This document shows positions 7,901 through 16,337 of a DNA stretch of 64,000 nucleotides, in pieces (the stretch's first letter is position 1; each line of letters begins with the position of its first letter). Source of the DNA: Halorubrum tebenquichense DSM 14210 (GTDB lineage: Archaea; Halobacteriota; Halobacteria; Halobacteriales; Haloferacaceae); contig NZ_AOJD01000060.1 of the NCBI RefSeq assembly GCF_000337415.1, positions 1-64,000 of the forward strand, read 5' to 3'. The notes below the pieces were generated by a model. It worked only from the letters and a program-made list of their open reading frames with translations, made no database searches and was not told where the DNA came from. Made by a program: the position numbers and the translations under genes.

Positions 7901-9915
7901 GCGTCGCTCACCTCCGCGACCAGCGCGCCGTCGCCGCGCAGTCGCACGCCCCATCCCGGCGGCACGACGACCGTGCTCTCCGCGCCCTCAACCACCGCCG
8001 GCCCCGCCACCGCCTCGTCCGCCGGGAACCGCTCGCGGTCGTAGACGGGGGTCTCGCGGGTCCCCTCGGAGAACACCGCCTCGCGGATGGTCCGCGGTTC
8101 TGCGTCGCCGCCGCCGACGGACTCGATCGCGGGCGCGCTCCGCGGGACCGTCGCCGTCGCGCGACAGTTCACGAGTTCGACCGGTTCGTCCGCGCGGTAG
8201 CCGTACGCCGACTCGTGGGCCGCCGCGAACCGCTCGCCGGCCGCCGCCGGGTCGAACGGCCGCTCGACGTCGACGGTGAGTTCGAAGCTCTGCCCGGCGT
8301 ACCGGAGGTCCGCGGCGTACTCCACCCGCGCCGCGTCCGGGTCGCTGACCTCGCCCAGCAGCCGGTCGGTCAGGTCCCCGTACACGTCGTCGACCGACTC
8401 GGCGTCGACCTCGGCGAGCGGGCCCTGTCGCGTCCGCACCGCGTCGCGGGTCTCGTCGGCCGCGAGCAGCCCGTACGCCGACAGGACGCCGGACGCGTGG
8501 GGGACGACGACGCGGTCGATGTCGAGCCCGTCCGCGATCGACACGGCGTGCATCGGCCCGGCACCGCCGAACGCGACGAGCCCGAACGCCCGGGGGTCGT
8601 GGCCGCGCTCGACGGTGACCGAGCGGATCGCGCGGCTCATGTCGGCGTTCGCGACGCGGTGGACGCCCAGCGCGGCCGCGACCGGCCCGTCCATCCCCGC
8701 TTCGTCGGCGAGGTCGGCGAGCGCGTCGCGGGCGGCCCCCGCGTCGAGCGAGAGGTCCCCGCCGAGGTCGGTGTCCGCCCCGACGTAGCCTAAGACGAGG
8801 TCCGCGTCCGTGACGGTCGGCTCCGTGCCGCCCTTGCCGTAGCAGGCGGGACCGGGGTCGGCACCGGCCGAGCGCGGCCCGATCCGGAGCGCGCCGCCGG
8901 CGTCGACCCACGCGATCGACCCGCCGCCGGCCCCCACCGTCTCGACGTCGACCATCGGCGTCCCGATCGGCCGGTCGGCGATCACGGCCTCCGTGGTCCG
9001 CTCGACCTCGCCGTCGCGGACGAGGCTCACGTCGCTGGAGGTGCCGCCCATGTCGAAGGTGACCAGCCCCTCGCGGTCCGCGTCGGTCGCCGCCGCGGCG
9101 CTCGCGCCCACGACCCCCGCCGCGGGCCCCGAGAGGACGGTCGTCACGGCGTTCCGCCTGACGGTCTCGGCGTCGGTGACGCCGCCGTTGGCCTGCATGA
9201 TCCGCGGCCGCGGGAGGCCGAGGTCCCGCGCCCGCTCGGTGAGGCGGCCGACGTAGCCGTCGATCGCCGGCCGGACGTACGCGTCGACGACCGTCGTCGA
9301 GGTGCGCTCGTACTCGCGGAACTCCGGCAGGACCTCGCGGGAGGCCGACACGGGCACGTCGAGCGCCTCGCGCAGCCCCGCCGCGACCCGCCGCTCGTTC
9401 TCCGGGCTGGCGTAGGCGTGGAGGAGGCAGACCGCGACGGACTCGACGTCCGCCTCGCGGAGGTCGGCGACGAGCGCCTCGACGTCCCCGTCGTCGACCG
9501 GGCGCTCGATCCCGTCGGCGGTCGCGCGCTCGGCCACCTCGAACCGGCGTCGTCTGGGAACGAGCGGCGTCGGCTTCTCGGCGTCGAGGTCGTACAGCGA
9601 CGGGCGGGTCTGCCGGCCGATCTCGAGCACGTCTCGGAATCCCTCGGTCGTCACGAGCGCGGTCCGCGCGCCGTCGTTCTCCAGCAGCGCGTTGACGGAG
9701 ACGGTCATCGCGTGGGAGAACTCCGTGACGCTCTCGGGGTCGATGCCGGCCGCCTCGCAGGCCTTCTCGATCCCCGCGACGACTCCCTCGCTCTGGTCCT
9801 CGGTGCTCGGCACCTTCGCGGTGACGAGGTCGCCGCCGAGCGAGAGCGCCACGTCGGTGAACGTGCCGCCGACGTCGACGCCGATCGCTCGGGGATCATC
9901 GGTTCGCCCGCCCAT
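7897..9915 (-). CDS. hyuA: Hydantoinase A / oxoprolinase family protein
   Basis: A subunit (672 residues) that carries the actin/hexokinase-like ATPase fold. Residues 12-24 read GVDVGGTFTDVAL, the phosphate-1 motif; a second motif FDMGGTSSDVSLV lies near residue 290; and AFGGAGPMHAVSIADGLDID near residue 450 is the adenosine-binding type loop. The HyuA N-terminal, central and C-terminal domains are all present, so the gene looks intact. It is the first gene of a two-gene unit with hyuB. The ATG at 9915 fits the family start. Upstream lies a stretch of broken genes, so the promoter should be within 9916-10000, where I see no strong TATA box. Confidence 0.93.
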   Translation of the reverse strand: MGGRTDDPRAIGVDVGGTFTDVALSLGGDLVTAKVPSTEDQSEGVVAGIEKACEAAGIDPESVTEFSHAMTVSVNALLENDGARTALVTTEGFRDVLEIGRQTRPSLYDLDAEKPTPLVPRRRRFEVAERATADGIERPVDDGDVEALVADLREADVESVAVCLLHAYASPENERRVAAGLREALDVPVSASREVLPEFREYERTSTTVVDAYVRPAIDGYVGRLTERARDLGLPRPRIMQANGGVTDAETVRRNAVTTVLSGPAAGVVGASAAAATDADREGLVTFDMGGTSSDVSLVRDGEVERTTEAVIADRPIGTPMVDVETVGAGGGSIAWVDAGGALRIGPRSAGADPGPACYGKGGTEPTVTDADLVLGYVGADTDLGGDLSLDAGAARDALADLADEAGMDGPVAAALGVHRVANADMSRAIRSVTVERGHDPRAFGLVAFGGAGPMHAVSIADGLDIDRVVVPHASGVLSAYGLLAADETRDAVRTRQGPLAEVDAESVDDVYGDLTDRLLGEVSDPDAARVEYAADLRYAGQSFELTVDVERPFDPAAAGERFAAAHESAYGYRADEPVELVNCRATATVPRSAPAIESVGGGDAEPRTIREAVFSEGTRETPVYDRERFPADEAVAGPAVVEGAESTVVVPPGWGVRLRGDGALVAEVSDA

Positions 9916-10059
9916 CTACGGCACCTCCGCGGCGTCCCGGAGGGCCCGGACGCCGGAGGACGCGGTCTCTCGGTCGCGTGGCATGGGACGATCTGATTAC
10001 CGGACGGACTTAATCCCGCGCGGTTCGGCGGGGGTGCGGCGGCGACTCCCGCGCGCTGA

Positions 10060-10404
10060 CGGCGGCGCGACCATCTTCGGCGACAGCAGGAGGGGAGAGG
10101 CGTCCTGCTCGCCGCCGATCCCGGCTCCGGGTTCCTCGCGGGTCTCGGCGACTCTCACGCGGGGGTCCGCGGCGCTCACGTCGCCCTCGCCGTCTTCGGC
10201 GCGGTGCTCACGACCGTCTACGGGGCGCTGTACCAGCTCGCGACGATGTTCACGCAGACGGAGCTACACGGCGTCGACCACCGCCACCGCGCCGTCGAGG
10301 AGGTCGGCCACCCCGTCGGCGTCGCCGCGCTCGCGGCCGGTCGGCTCGTCGAGTCCTCGGCGGTCGCGCGCGTCGCCGGAGACCGTCCGCGACGCGGTGC
10401 GTAA
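10060..10404 (+). pseudogene. Remnant of an integral membrane protein gene, lacking its start and end
   Basis: This frame is open from just after a TGA at 10057-10059 to a TAA at 10402-10404. It encodes a convincing membrane-protein stretch: GVLLAADPGSGFLAG, AHVALAVFGAVLTTVYGALY (a clear TM helix) and QLATMFTQTELHGVD. No ATG precedes the hydrophobic part. After ALAAGRLVESSAVARVAG the frame turns into Arg-rich nonsense and stops where a further TM segment would be expected. I read this as an internal fragment of a multi-TM protein (I have the impression of a haloarchaeal family rich in such AVFGAV/LYQLATMFTQTEL segments) left after deletion. Confidence 0.5.
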
Positions 10405-10636
10405 CGTGGAGCCGCTCGTCCGGTCGGCGGGGTTCGACGAGGTCGCGGTCGACGGGGAGACGGTGCGCGTGGCGAACGACGTGGGTCCCGCGTCGATCGA
10501 ACTGACGCTGGAACTCGTCGGCGACCTCCTCGACGCCGCTATGATCGAGCGACAGCGCCGGGCGGAGCGCTCCGCCCAGTTCGACTGGCTCGAAGGCCGG
10601 TGTGAGAGCGACGGTCGCGGCGAGGGCAGTACTTAA
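10379..10636 (+). pseudogene. Remnant of a second gene (C-terminal part of a small acidic protein)
   Basis: In the +2 frame relative to the preceding remnant, coding-like sequence begins around ETVRDAVRNVEPLVRSAGFD and continues to SAQFDWLEGRCESDGRGEGST before a TAA at 10634-10636. The composition (acidic, with an amphipathic helix ELTLELVGDLLDAAMIERQ) is that of a real haloarchaeal protein. The same frame upstream is Ser/Arg-rich nonsense, so the true N-terminus is missing. A GTG at 10397 could still allow a 79-residue product. Taken with the membrane-protein fragment it abuts, this looks like a deletion junction near 10375. Confidence 0.4.
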
Positions 10637-10637
10637 G
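10630..10637 (+). promoter_or_regulatory. TATA box of mgsA
   Basis: The octamer TACTTAAG lies 24-31 nt upstream of the mgsA ATG at 10661, the distance expected for a leaderless transcript. It also overlaps the stop codon of the gene remnant before it. Confidence 0.6.
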
Positions 10638-10660
10638 CGACGCCGCGGCGACCGCCACGT

Positions 10661-11041
10661 ATGCGCATCGCGCTCATCGCGCACGACGAACTGAAAGACG
10701 AGATGGTCGCGTTCGTCGAGGCACACGCGGCCGCCCTCGACGACTGCGAACTGGTAACCACCGGGACGACCGGCAAACGCATCTCCGAGGAGACCGGGCT
10801 GGCGGTCAACAGGCAGTCATCCGGGCCGCTCGGGGGCGACCTCCAGATCGGTGCGATGATAGCGAACGACCGGATCGACGGGGTCGTTTTCCTCCGCGAC
10901 CCCCTGACGGCGCAGGCGCACGAGCCGGACATCTCGGCGCTGTTGCGGGTCTGCGACGTGAAGGACGTGCCGCTGGCGACGAACGTCGCGTCCGCGGAGA
11001 TGCTCGTCGAGGGACTGCTCGGCGACGATTCTCTCGACTGA
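10661..11041 (+). CDS. mgsA: Methylglyoxal synthase
   Basis: Converts dihydroxyacetone phosphate to methylglyoxal plus phosphate, a bypass of lower glycolysis that releases sequestered phosphate. The 126-residue protein begins [20 protein letters not shown] and has the conserved TTGTTGKRI phosphate-binding loop near residues 33-41, then [14 protein letters not shown] with the catalytic Asp and the FLRDPL segment. The [19 protein letters not shown] ending is diagnostic of the family. The length is slightly below that of the bacterial enzyme (about 150 residues). It is a single gene with its own TATA box. Confidence 0.95.
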   Translation: MRIALIAHDELKDEMVAFVEAHAAALDDCELVTTGTTGKRISEETGLAVNRQSSGPLGGDLQIGAMIANDRIDGVVFLRDPLTAQAHEPDISALLRVCDVKDVPLATNVASAEMLVEGLLGDDSLD

Positions 11042-11058
11042 TACCGACGACCGCGGTC

Positions 11059-11066
11059 ATTTAAAC
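11059..11066 (+). promoter_or_regulatory. TATA box of the secreted-protein gene at 11089
   Basis: ATTTAAAC sits 23-30 nt before the ATG at 11089. This supports a leaderless transcript and that ATG rather than the in-frame GTG at 11068. Confidence 0.55.
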
Positions 11067-11088
11067 AGTGCGACCGAAGGGACGACAG

Positions 11089-11625
11089 ATGACTCGCTCG
11101 CACCGCGCCCGCGTCGGCGTCCTCGCACTCGCGCTGCTGCTCGTCGCCGCGGGCGTCGGCGGCGGGGCGGTCGCCGGGAGCGCCTCGGCGTCGGCGACCC
11201 ACGCGTCGACCGTTTCGGAGGGTCCAGCGACCGTCGGGCCGGGCCTCGACGGGAACGGGAGCGAGGTCGGGCCGATAACGCGCTGTTTCACCGGCGAGGG
11301 ATACCCGATATCCATCGGCGGCCAGGGCGGGGCGACGATGGAGGCGGTGCTCCACCTCTCCGTGCTGACCGACTCCGGCGCGGGCAACGAGTTCGGCCTC
11401 GAAACCGCCGGGTCGCTCGACGGCGAGCCGATCGTGACGCTCGCGGCCGGCGTCAGGCTGACCGCCCGGGAGGCGATCGCGAACGGCGTCGACCCGTTCG
11501 CGGCCTTCGACGTGTTGTACACCTACGACCTTCGCCTGCCGATGTTCGAGGGAGCGGTCGGCGACGCCGGCTACGAGGACGACGGGTCGCCGATCGACTC
11601 GACCGCCGGCGCGGCCGCCTGCTGA
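11089..11625 (+). CDS. Secreted haloarchaeal protein of unknown function
   Basis: A 178-residue protein starting MTRSHRARVGVLALALLLVA, a Sec-type signal peptide with a basic n-region and a hydrophobic core ending at AVAGSASASA. The mature part is acidic to neutral, Gly-rich and has two cysteines (ITRCF near residue 66 and the penultimate-region AAAC at the end) that could form a disulfide. No hydrophobic segment follows, so it should be released or cell-wall associated. I recognise no enzymatic motif; it resembles one of the haloarchaeal DUF families. It is convergent with the next minus-strand gene, with 1 nt between the stops. Confidence 0.7.
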   Translation: MTRSHRARVGVLALALLLVAAGVGGGAVAGSASASATHASTVSEGPATVGPGLDGNGSEVGPITRCFTGEGYPISIGGQGGATMEAVLHLSVLTDSGAGNEFGLETAGSLDGEPIVTLAAGVRLTAREAIANGVDPFAAFDVLYTYDLRLPMFEGAVGDAGYEDDGSPIDSTAGAAAC

Positions 11626-11626
11626 C

Positions 11627-12172
11627 TCACCGTCGCGACCGCTCGGATCCGACGCCGTCGCGGTCCGGCGGACGGACGCCGCGGACCAGCGCCAGCACCG
11701 CCTGCCGAGTCGCCTCGACCCCGTCGCCGGTCGGGTACGCGCCGCCCGCGAGCAGGTACTCGCCGCGCTTCCACACCGCGAGCAGCGCCTCCACCGGGAC
11801 CCGCTCGCCGTCGGCGGTACAGCGGCCGTGGAAGGTCGAGAGCGTCGCGCGCGACGCCTTCGGATCGTCGACCGCGAGCGAGCGGTCGTCGCGGTGTTCG
11901 AGTCCCGTGATCTCCCGGTCGGCGAGGCGGTCGCGGAACCCCTCGCGTGCTCGCGACTCGACGAGTCGGGTCAGGGCGGGGTTCGGACCGGTGTCCGGGG
12001 AGAGGCGGAGTCGGCTCGCGAAGAAGAACGGGCGCGGGGGCGGGGTCTCGCGCTCGTACCGCGTCGTGGCCGCCGTGACCGACACCGGTCCCGCGGCGAA
12101 CGGCCGCTCGGTCGTCTCCGCGACGAGCGTCCAGCCGTCGAGGCGGTCGCGGGGGACGGCGGGGGGCTCCAT
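11627..12172 (-). CDS. Conserved haloarchaeal hypothetical protein
   Basis: A 181-residue soluble protein opening MEPPAVPRDRLDGWTLVAET and containing a beta-rich core (FFFASRLRLSPDT, SLAVDDPKASRATLSTFHG, VEALLAVWKRGEYLLAGGAY). This looks like the cytoplasmic DUF6517-type fold seen in haloarchaea, but I am recalling that and cannot verify it. There is no signal peptide. The pattern of a conserved Trp in WKRGEYLLAGGAYP suggests a small ligand-binding domain. It is convergent with the secreted-protein gene and 42 nt downstream of the TFS gene, which reads in the same direction, so they may share a transcript. Function unknown. Confidence 0.65.
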   Translation of the reverse strand: MEPPAVPRDRLDGWTLVAETTERPFAAGPVSVTAATTRYERETPPPRPFFFASRLRLSPDTGPNPALTRLVESRAREGFRDRLADREITGLEHRDDRSLAVDDPKASRATLSTFHGRCTADGERVPVEALLAVWKRGEYLLAGGAYPTGDGVEATRQAVLALVRGVRPPDRDGVGSERSRR

Positions 12173-12213
12173 GGGCGTCGTTCGCCGGGCGGACAGTTAA
12201 AACGGACCGCCGG

Positions 12214-12534
12214 TCAGTGGTCGTCTTCGCGCCACTTGTGTTCGCACTCGGTACAGACGAAGAAGCGCGTCTCTGACTCGTCGGCCGCCCGGATCTGTTG
12301 CATGTACCAGTACGCCTGGTCGTTGTCGCACTCGGGGCACTGCGCGGTCGTCGTCGGCAGCCCCTTGTCCTCGGCGTCGCTCACGTCGACGATCTCGGAC
12401 TCAACCTGTGACTGGGTCGTCCACTCGTCGTCGCCGTCGTCGCGCCCGATCTCGTGGCCGCAGGAGTCGCACACCCAGTGGTCTTCGCCCTCGCCGGATT
12501 TCATCATGGATCCGCACTCGTCGCAGAACTTCAT
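12214..12534 (-). CDS. tfs: Transcription factor S (TFIIS/RPA12-like)
   Basis: Induces RNA cleavage in backtracked RNA polymerase. The 106-residue protein starts MKFCDECGSMM at 12534; an upstream in-frame extension is ignored because the zinc ribbon begins at residue 4. The N-terminal ribbon is CDECG...CDSCGHEIG. The C-terminal ribbon is CPECDNDQAYWYMQQIRAAD followed by CTECEHKWRE, containing the family Q-x-R-x-A/S-D-E-(S/P)-x-T-x-F-x-x-C pattern. The acidic Asp-Glu pair (ADESETRFF) that reaches into the polymerase active site is intact. It is a single gene, upstream of and co-directional with the hypothetical protein at 11627-12172. Confidence 0.94.
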   Translation of the reverse strand: MKFCDECGSMMKSGEGEDHWVCDSCGHEIGRDDGDDEWTTQSQVESEIVDVSDAEDKGLPTTTAQCPECDNDQAYWYMQQIRAADESETRFFVCTECEHKWREDDH

Positions 12535-12607
12535 GCCCGAACCTACCGCGGATCGCATATAAGCGGCGGGATCGCGAACGAGCCGCGTTCCGGGCGCTGC
12601 GGGTCGG

Positions 12608-13399
12608 TCAGTCCTCGTCGACGTGCTCGGCGAGCGCGAACCGCACGCGCTCTTCCTCCGGGCCCTTCGTCTCCCGGCCCGTGACGACGACCTCGCCGAT
12701 GTCGGCCGTGTTCTCGACGTGCGTCCCCGCGCAGGCGGTCCGGTCGTACGGCTCGTCGCCCTCGCTCTCCCCCGCGATCTCGACGATCCGGAGTTCTTCG
12801 ATCGAGTCGGGGAGGAGATCGATCCGCGTCCGCTCGGTGTCGAGCGTCGCCTCCGCTTGCTCGCGGTCCATCGCGTAGCTCGACACCGGACGCGCGTCGG
12901 CGACGAGTTCGTTGAGCCGCGTCTCGATCCGATCGAGGTCCGCGTCGGAGAACCGGTCGTGGGCGGCGTCGAGCCGCGCGCGGTCGGCGTACAGTTGGTT
13001 GCCGGTCGTCCGCGCGTCGAACTCGTCGAGCAGCAGGGCGGAGAGCAGGTGCTGTGCGGTGTGGTACCGCGAGTGCGCCGCCCGTCGGTCGGCGTCGATC
13101 TCGCCTCGCACCGCCGTGCCCGGTTCGGGCAGTTCTGGCGGCTCTCCGTCGCCGCCGTCCGCGTCCTCGGCCGTCCCGAGCGCGTGGTACACCGTGTCCC
13201 GCTTCTCGACGTCGACCACGCGCCAGACGCGGTCGCCGTCGGCCGCTCGCAGCGCGCCCGTGTCGTGGGGCTGGCCCCCGCCGGTCGGGTAGAAGTGCGT
13301 CCGGTCGAGCACGACCCGCGGCGGGTCCGAGAGGGCGCGCTCGACCGTCGCGTCGAACGCCGTCACGGAGTCGTCGTCGAGGTACAGTTGCTCGGTCAC
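12608..13399 (-). CDS. alaX: Alanyl-tRNA editing protein (AlaX type)
   Basis: Stand-alone editing domain that hydrolyses mischarged Ser- or Gly-tRNA(Ala). The 263-residue protein starts VTEQLYLDDDSVTAFDATVE when read from the GTG at 13399; a TATA-like ATATTT lies about 27 nt upstream and supports this start over the ATG at 13447. The family pattern DRTHFYPTGGGQPHDTG lies near residues 30-46, zinc ligands in SRYHTAQHLLSALL near 120, and CAGTHVENTADIG near 225. The C-terminal extension beyond the minimal AlaX-S makes it the longer AlaX-M/L class, though it lacks the oligomerisation domain of AlaRS. It is divergent from the pilin-like gene at 13590. Confidence 0.9.
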   Translation of the reverse strand: MTEQLYLDDDSVTAFDATVERALSDPPRVVLDRTHFYPTGGGQPHDTGALRAADGDRVWRVVDVEKRDTVYHALGTAEDADGGDGEPPELPEPGTAVRGEIDADRRAAHSRYHTAQHLLSALLLDEFDARTTGNQLYADRARLDAAHDRFSDADLDRIETRLNELVADARPVSSYAMDREQAEATLDTERTRIDLLPDSIEELRIVEIAGESEGDEPYDRTACAGTHVENTADIGEVVVTGRETKGPEEERVRFALAEHVDED

Positions 13400-13589
13400 G
13401 AGTCCGGAGAGGAGCGCCGCGAGGAAATATCGATCGACCGGGACCATCCATCGACGCCCCGAGCGCGGCCCTCCGTCGACGCCTCGGGTGCGGTGGAGTG
13501 TTCTGGACGCGAACACTGCTTCACATCCAGATCTCAGCCGCGATAGTCGGGTGTCTACGTTTATGCGTGCGCCCGGCGTACCTCGCGCC

Positions 13590-15515
13590 ATGTTCGGGGG
13601 TGAGCGCGCGCAGAGCGAGGTGCTCGGGACGGTGTTACTGCTGGGGCTGACGGTCGCGGTCGTCGGCACCACGGTCGCACTCGGCGGGACCGCGCTCGGC
13701 GACTCCCAGCGGACCGCGGACCTCCAGCGCGTCGAGGGAGCGATGACGCAGATGGACTCGAAGGCGAGCCTCGTCGCGCACGGGGAATCGCCGAGCCAGC
13801 GGGTCTCGTTCGGAGAGAGACGGGGAACGATGTCGATCGACGACGACGCCGGTCGAATGATCGTCGCCGAAAACGAGTCCGGTGAGGAGATACTCAACGC
13901 GAGCCTGACTGCGCTCGTATACGAGAACGACGGAACGAAGGTCGCCTATCAAGGCGGAGGGGTCTGGCGGTCCAACGGGAACCACACGTCGATGGTCTCG
14001 CAGCCGGAGTTCCACTACCGCGGCGAGACGCTCACGATCCCATTGATCACCGTCGCAAACGACTCGGAGGTCGACAGCGACCGCCTGACGATCACTGCCA
14101 ACGGGACACCGAAGGGCCACGTGGAGCGGAACCCGGTCGTCGACGACGTCACGGTCACGGTGACGGGAGATTATCACGGAGGATGGGCGTCGTTCTTCGA
14201 GTCGCGAACCGACTCGCGGATCGTCGAACGCGGAGACAATTCGGTCACGGTAGTCCTGCGGACGGAACTCATCGGCAACGGCGTCCCGCAGTCCCTCGGC
14301 GTGCTGGGAAACAGTAAGTTCAACCTCGAATCCATCGGTTCGCTGTCCGCCGACAGCTACGACTCGGCCGTCGCCGGGCCGAACGACCGCACCGGCAACG
14401 CCGTCATCGCGGTCGGCGGGTCGATCGACGGCCCCCAGGGTAATGGTAACCAAGAGGAGTACATCACGATCAACGGAAGTCTGTTGGCTAAGGATTCCAT
14501 CCAGCCGAGTCCCAGTGGACTCAAAAACGGGAACCACGGGATCGTCACAAAGAATGTCACCGAGGGCGCGGAGATCGACGACCCGACTCCCGTCGACGGA
14601 TACCTCTTTCAGGCGTTCTCCGAGTACGACGACCGCTACGCCAACGAGTCGACGGTGACCTACTCGGACTGGACGGAGGTGAAGGACGACGAGCCGGTGA
14701 CGGAGCCCGCCACGGTCGGGGATGATCTCGAAGTCGACGGAACGACGGAGTCGTACCGGGTCGAGGACGCCGTGCTCGGCGTCGACAACGAAAACGACCT
14801 CTCGATTGAGGACGGGGGCAGCCTTACGCTGGAGGCGGCCGGTGGACAGGCAGGGTTCGAGTTCGACGACCTCGAGGTCGAGTCCGGTGAGCTCGTGCTC
14901 GACACGACCGACGGCGACATCGACCTGTTCGTCGACGGCGGCGTCTCGTTCGGCGGTGAGAGTGCCAGTCCCGCGAACCTCACCGTCATCGGCGACGGCG
15001 CGGTCCGGCTGTACGCGAGGGGCGACGTGTCATTCAGGCGGGACGTGAACGTCGACGTCGGGTCCGGAGCGGAGCTTCGGTTGTTCCACGACGACGGCGA
15101 CGGCGACATCGATATCGGCGGCGAGGGCGACGATGACGACCCCGACGACGGCGGCGTCAGCGTCACTACCGGGCCGAACGAGCCCGCCGACGCGTTCTGG
15201 CTGTTCTCGAACGCGGACGAAATGGAGATCGACGGGTCTGACGACCCCGTCGACATCACGGGAACCATCTATGCGCCGAACGCCGAGGTCGAGGACGCAG
15301 AGGGGGCGGTCACGATCCGGGGCGCGCTTGTCGTGAACTCGCTCGGTGATTCAGAAAGCGACGAGGACAATGACGACAATTTAAGCGGTCTCGACCTGAC
15401 AATTCGGTACGACGAGGCGCTCGCGACGGCCGAGGTGTTCGGCGAGGTGGAACGCGTGCCGACAATCACGTACCTCCACGTGTCGACACAGGATATCCGG
15501 ATCGAGAGCGACTGA
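13590..15515 (+). CDS. Large pilin-like surface protein with a C-terminal adhesin-like domain
   Basis: A 641-residue exported protein. The start MFGGERAQSEVLGTVLLLGL has the QSEVLG motif of haloarchaeal type IV pilin-like proteins (cleavage site before a hydrophobic helix of about 22 residues). An in-frame ATG at 13563 exists, but TTTATG at 13560 fits a TATA box about 28 nt before 13590. Residues 35-270 resemble the pilin-like DUF7289 family. From about 400 on, the protein has acidic beta-strand repeats (DGDIDIGGEGDDDD) and a terminal IYAPNAEVEDAEGAVTIRGA motif typical of the DUF7305/bactofilin-like beta-solenoid domain. It faces the pilus operon and converges with its last gene. Codon use is less GC-biased than that of its neighbours. 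Confidence 0.8.
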   Translation: MFGGERAQSEVLGTVLLLGLTVAVVGTTVALGGTALGDSQRTADLQRVEGAMTQMDSKASLVAHGESPSQRVSFGERRGTMSIDDDAGRMIVAENESGEEILNASLTALVYENDGTKVAYQGGGVWRSNGNHTSMVSQPEFHYRGETLTIPLITVANDSEVDSDRLTITANGTPKGHVERNPVVDDVTVTVTGDYHGGWASFFESRTDSRIVERGDNSVTVVLRTELIGNGVPQSLGVLGNSKFNLESIGSLSADSYDSAVAGPNDRTGNAVIAVGGSIDGPQGNGNQEEYITINGSLLAKDSIQPSPSGLKNGNHGIVTKNVTEGAEIDDPTPVDGYLFQAFSEYDDRYANESTVTYSDWTEVKDDEPVTEPATVGDDLEVDGTTESYRVEDAVLGVDNENDLSIEDGGSLTLEAAGGQAGFEFDDLEVESGELVLDTTDGDIDLFVDGGVSFGGESASPANLTVIGDGAVRLYARGDVSFRRDVNVDVGSGAELRLFHDDGDGDIDIGGEGDDDDPDDGGVSVTTGPNEPADAFWLFSNADEMEIDGSDDPVDITGTIYAPNAEVEDAEGAVTIRGALVVNSLGDSESDEDNDDNLSGLDLTIRYDEALATAEVFGEVERVPTITYLHVSTQDIRIESD

Positions 15516-15542
15516 CCGTCGCGATCGACGGCGTTCCCGCGA

Positions 15543-16337
15543 TCAGTCGGAGAACCGGACGACGACCGTCGTTCGGTGGACGGCGACACGCTCGTCCGCG
15601 TTCAGCGTAACCACAAGCTCGTCACCCGTCCGGTCGATACCGTCGATCACCTCGCTCCCCCGCCCGTCGCGCCGGTCCTCGAAGTACCGCTCCCACGCGT
15701 CGACGGTTGAGCCCTCGAAGGTGAGGTTCGCGGACTCGCCGGCGTTAGAGACGGACCGGTCGTCCGCAAGGGTCGTGCGAACGAGAACCGTTCTCTCGCC
15801 CCCGGCTGTCGCGTCTCCGCGCGGCCGCAGGTCGACGAACCCGAACACCGTCCTGTCGCCGAACAGCAGGTCCGGTTCCCGGATCATGACGCTCCCGCCC
15901 CCGTCAGTCCGGATCACGGCACCGTACTCGTAGCGGATCTCGGTGTCTCCGGCCCCGCGGTAGACGACTGCTGCCGACACGTTCTCCAGCTCCCTGTTCG
16001 TCGAACTTTCGATGATTAGCCGGGAGCTCGCGTCGGTCGTCAGAGAGCCGCCGCCGAGCCGGAGTTCGGTCGACCTGCTCGGCGCGCCGTCCCGGCTGAG
16101 GTCGTTAACGTTGTCGTGGAGGACGTCGAACGCGCGCTCGACGTTGTTGTCGCGCTCGGCGAGCCGGGCGTCCTCCAGCCCGCCGAGACCGACGGTGAAC
16201 GTGACCGCGATCGTCGTCGCGATCAGCTCGAACACGAGGACGAACCCGATCGTCTCGCTGACGCCGCGGTCGTCTCTCCGGAGGCCGGACTTCCGGTCGT
16301 CTCTCCGCGGACCCGAGCCGCGATCGAGACCGCTCAT
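15543..16337 (-). CDS. Pilin-like membrane-anchored protein (DUF7289-like)
   Basis: Last gene of the pilus-like operon, 264 residues. A charged Arg/Asp-rich leader precedes DDRGVSETIGFVLVFELIAT, the prepilin-like processing and TM segment at residues 21-50. The extracytoplasmic part consists of beta strands (TELRLGGGSLTTDAS, AAVVYRGAGDTEIRYEYGAV) resembling the N-terminal half of the large plus-strand protein at 13590, to which it is probably paralogous. Its ATG overlaps the stop of the preceding gene by ATGA, which implies translational coupling. Likely a minor pilin or pseudopilin; the exact role is unknown. Confidence 0.75.
   Translation of the reverse strand: MSGLDRGSGPRRDDRKSGLRRDDRGVSETIGFVLVFELIATTIAVTFTVGLGGLEDARLAERDNNVERAFDVLHDNVNDLSRDGAPSRSTELRLGGGSLTTDASSRLIIESSTNRELENVSAAVVYRGAGDTEIRYEYGAVIRTDGGGSVMIREPDLLFGDRTVFGFVDLRPRGDATAGGERTVLVRTTLADDRSVSNAGESANLTFEGSTVDAWERYFEDRRDGRGSEVIDGIDRTGDELVVTLNADERVAVHRTTVVVRFSD

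Noticed and set aside
6296-8044. A 582-codon plus-strand open frame opposite hyuB
   Set aside because: It is the antisense shadow of hyuB/hyuA. Its composition (Arg, Val, Asp, Gly repeats) is the typical mirror of acidic haloarchaeal coding sequence.
12608-13897. AlaX start upstream of 13399 (for example at 13447 or beyond)
   Set aside because: The TATA-like ATATTT sits about 27 nt before 13399 and the conserved fold begins there; longer forms only add shadow sequence from the pilin-like promoter region.
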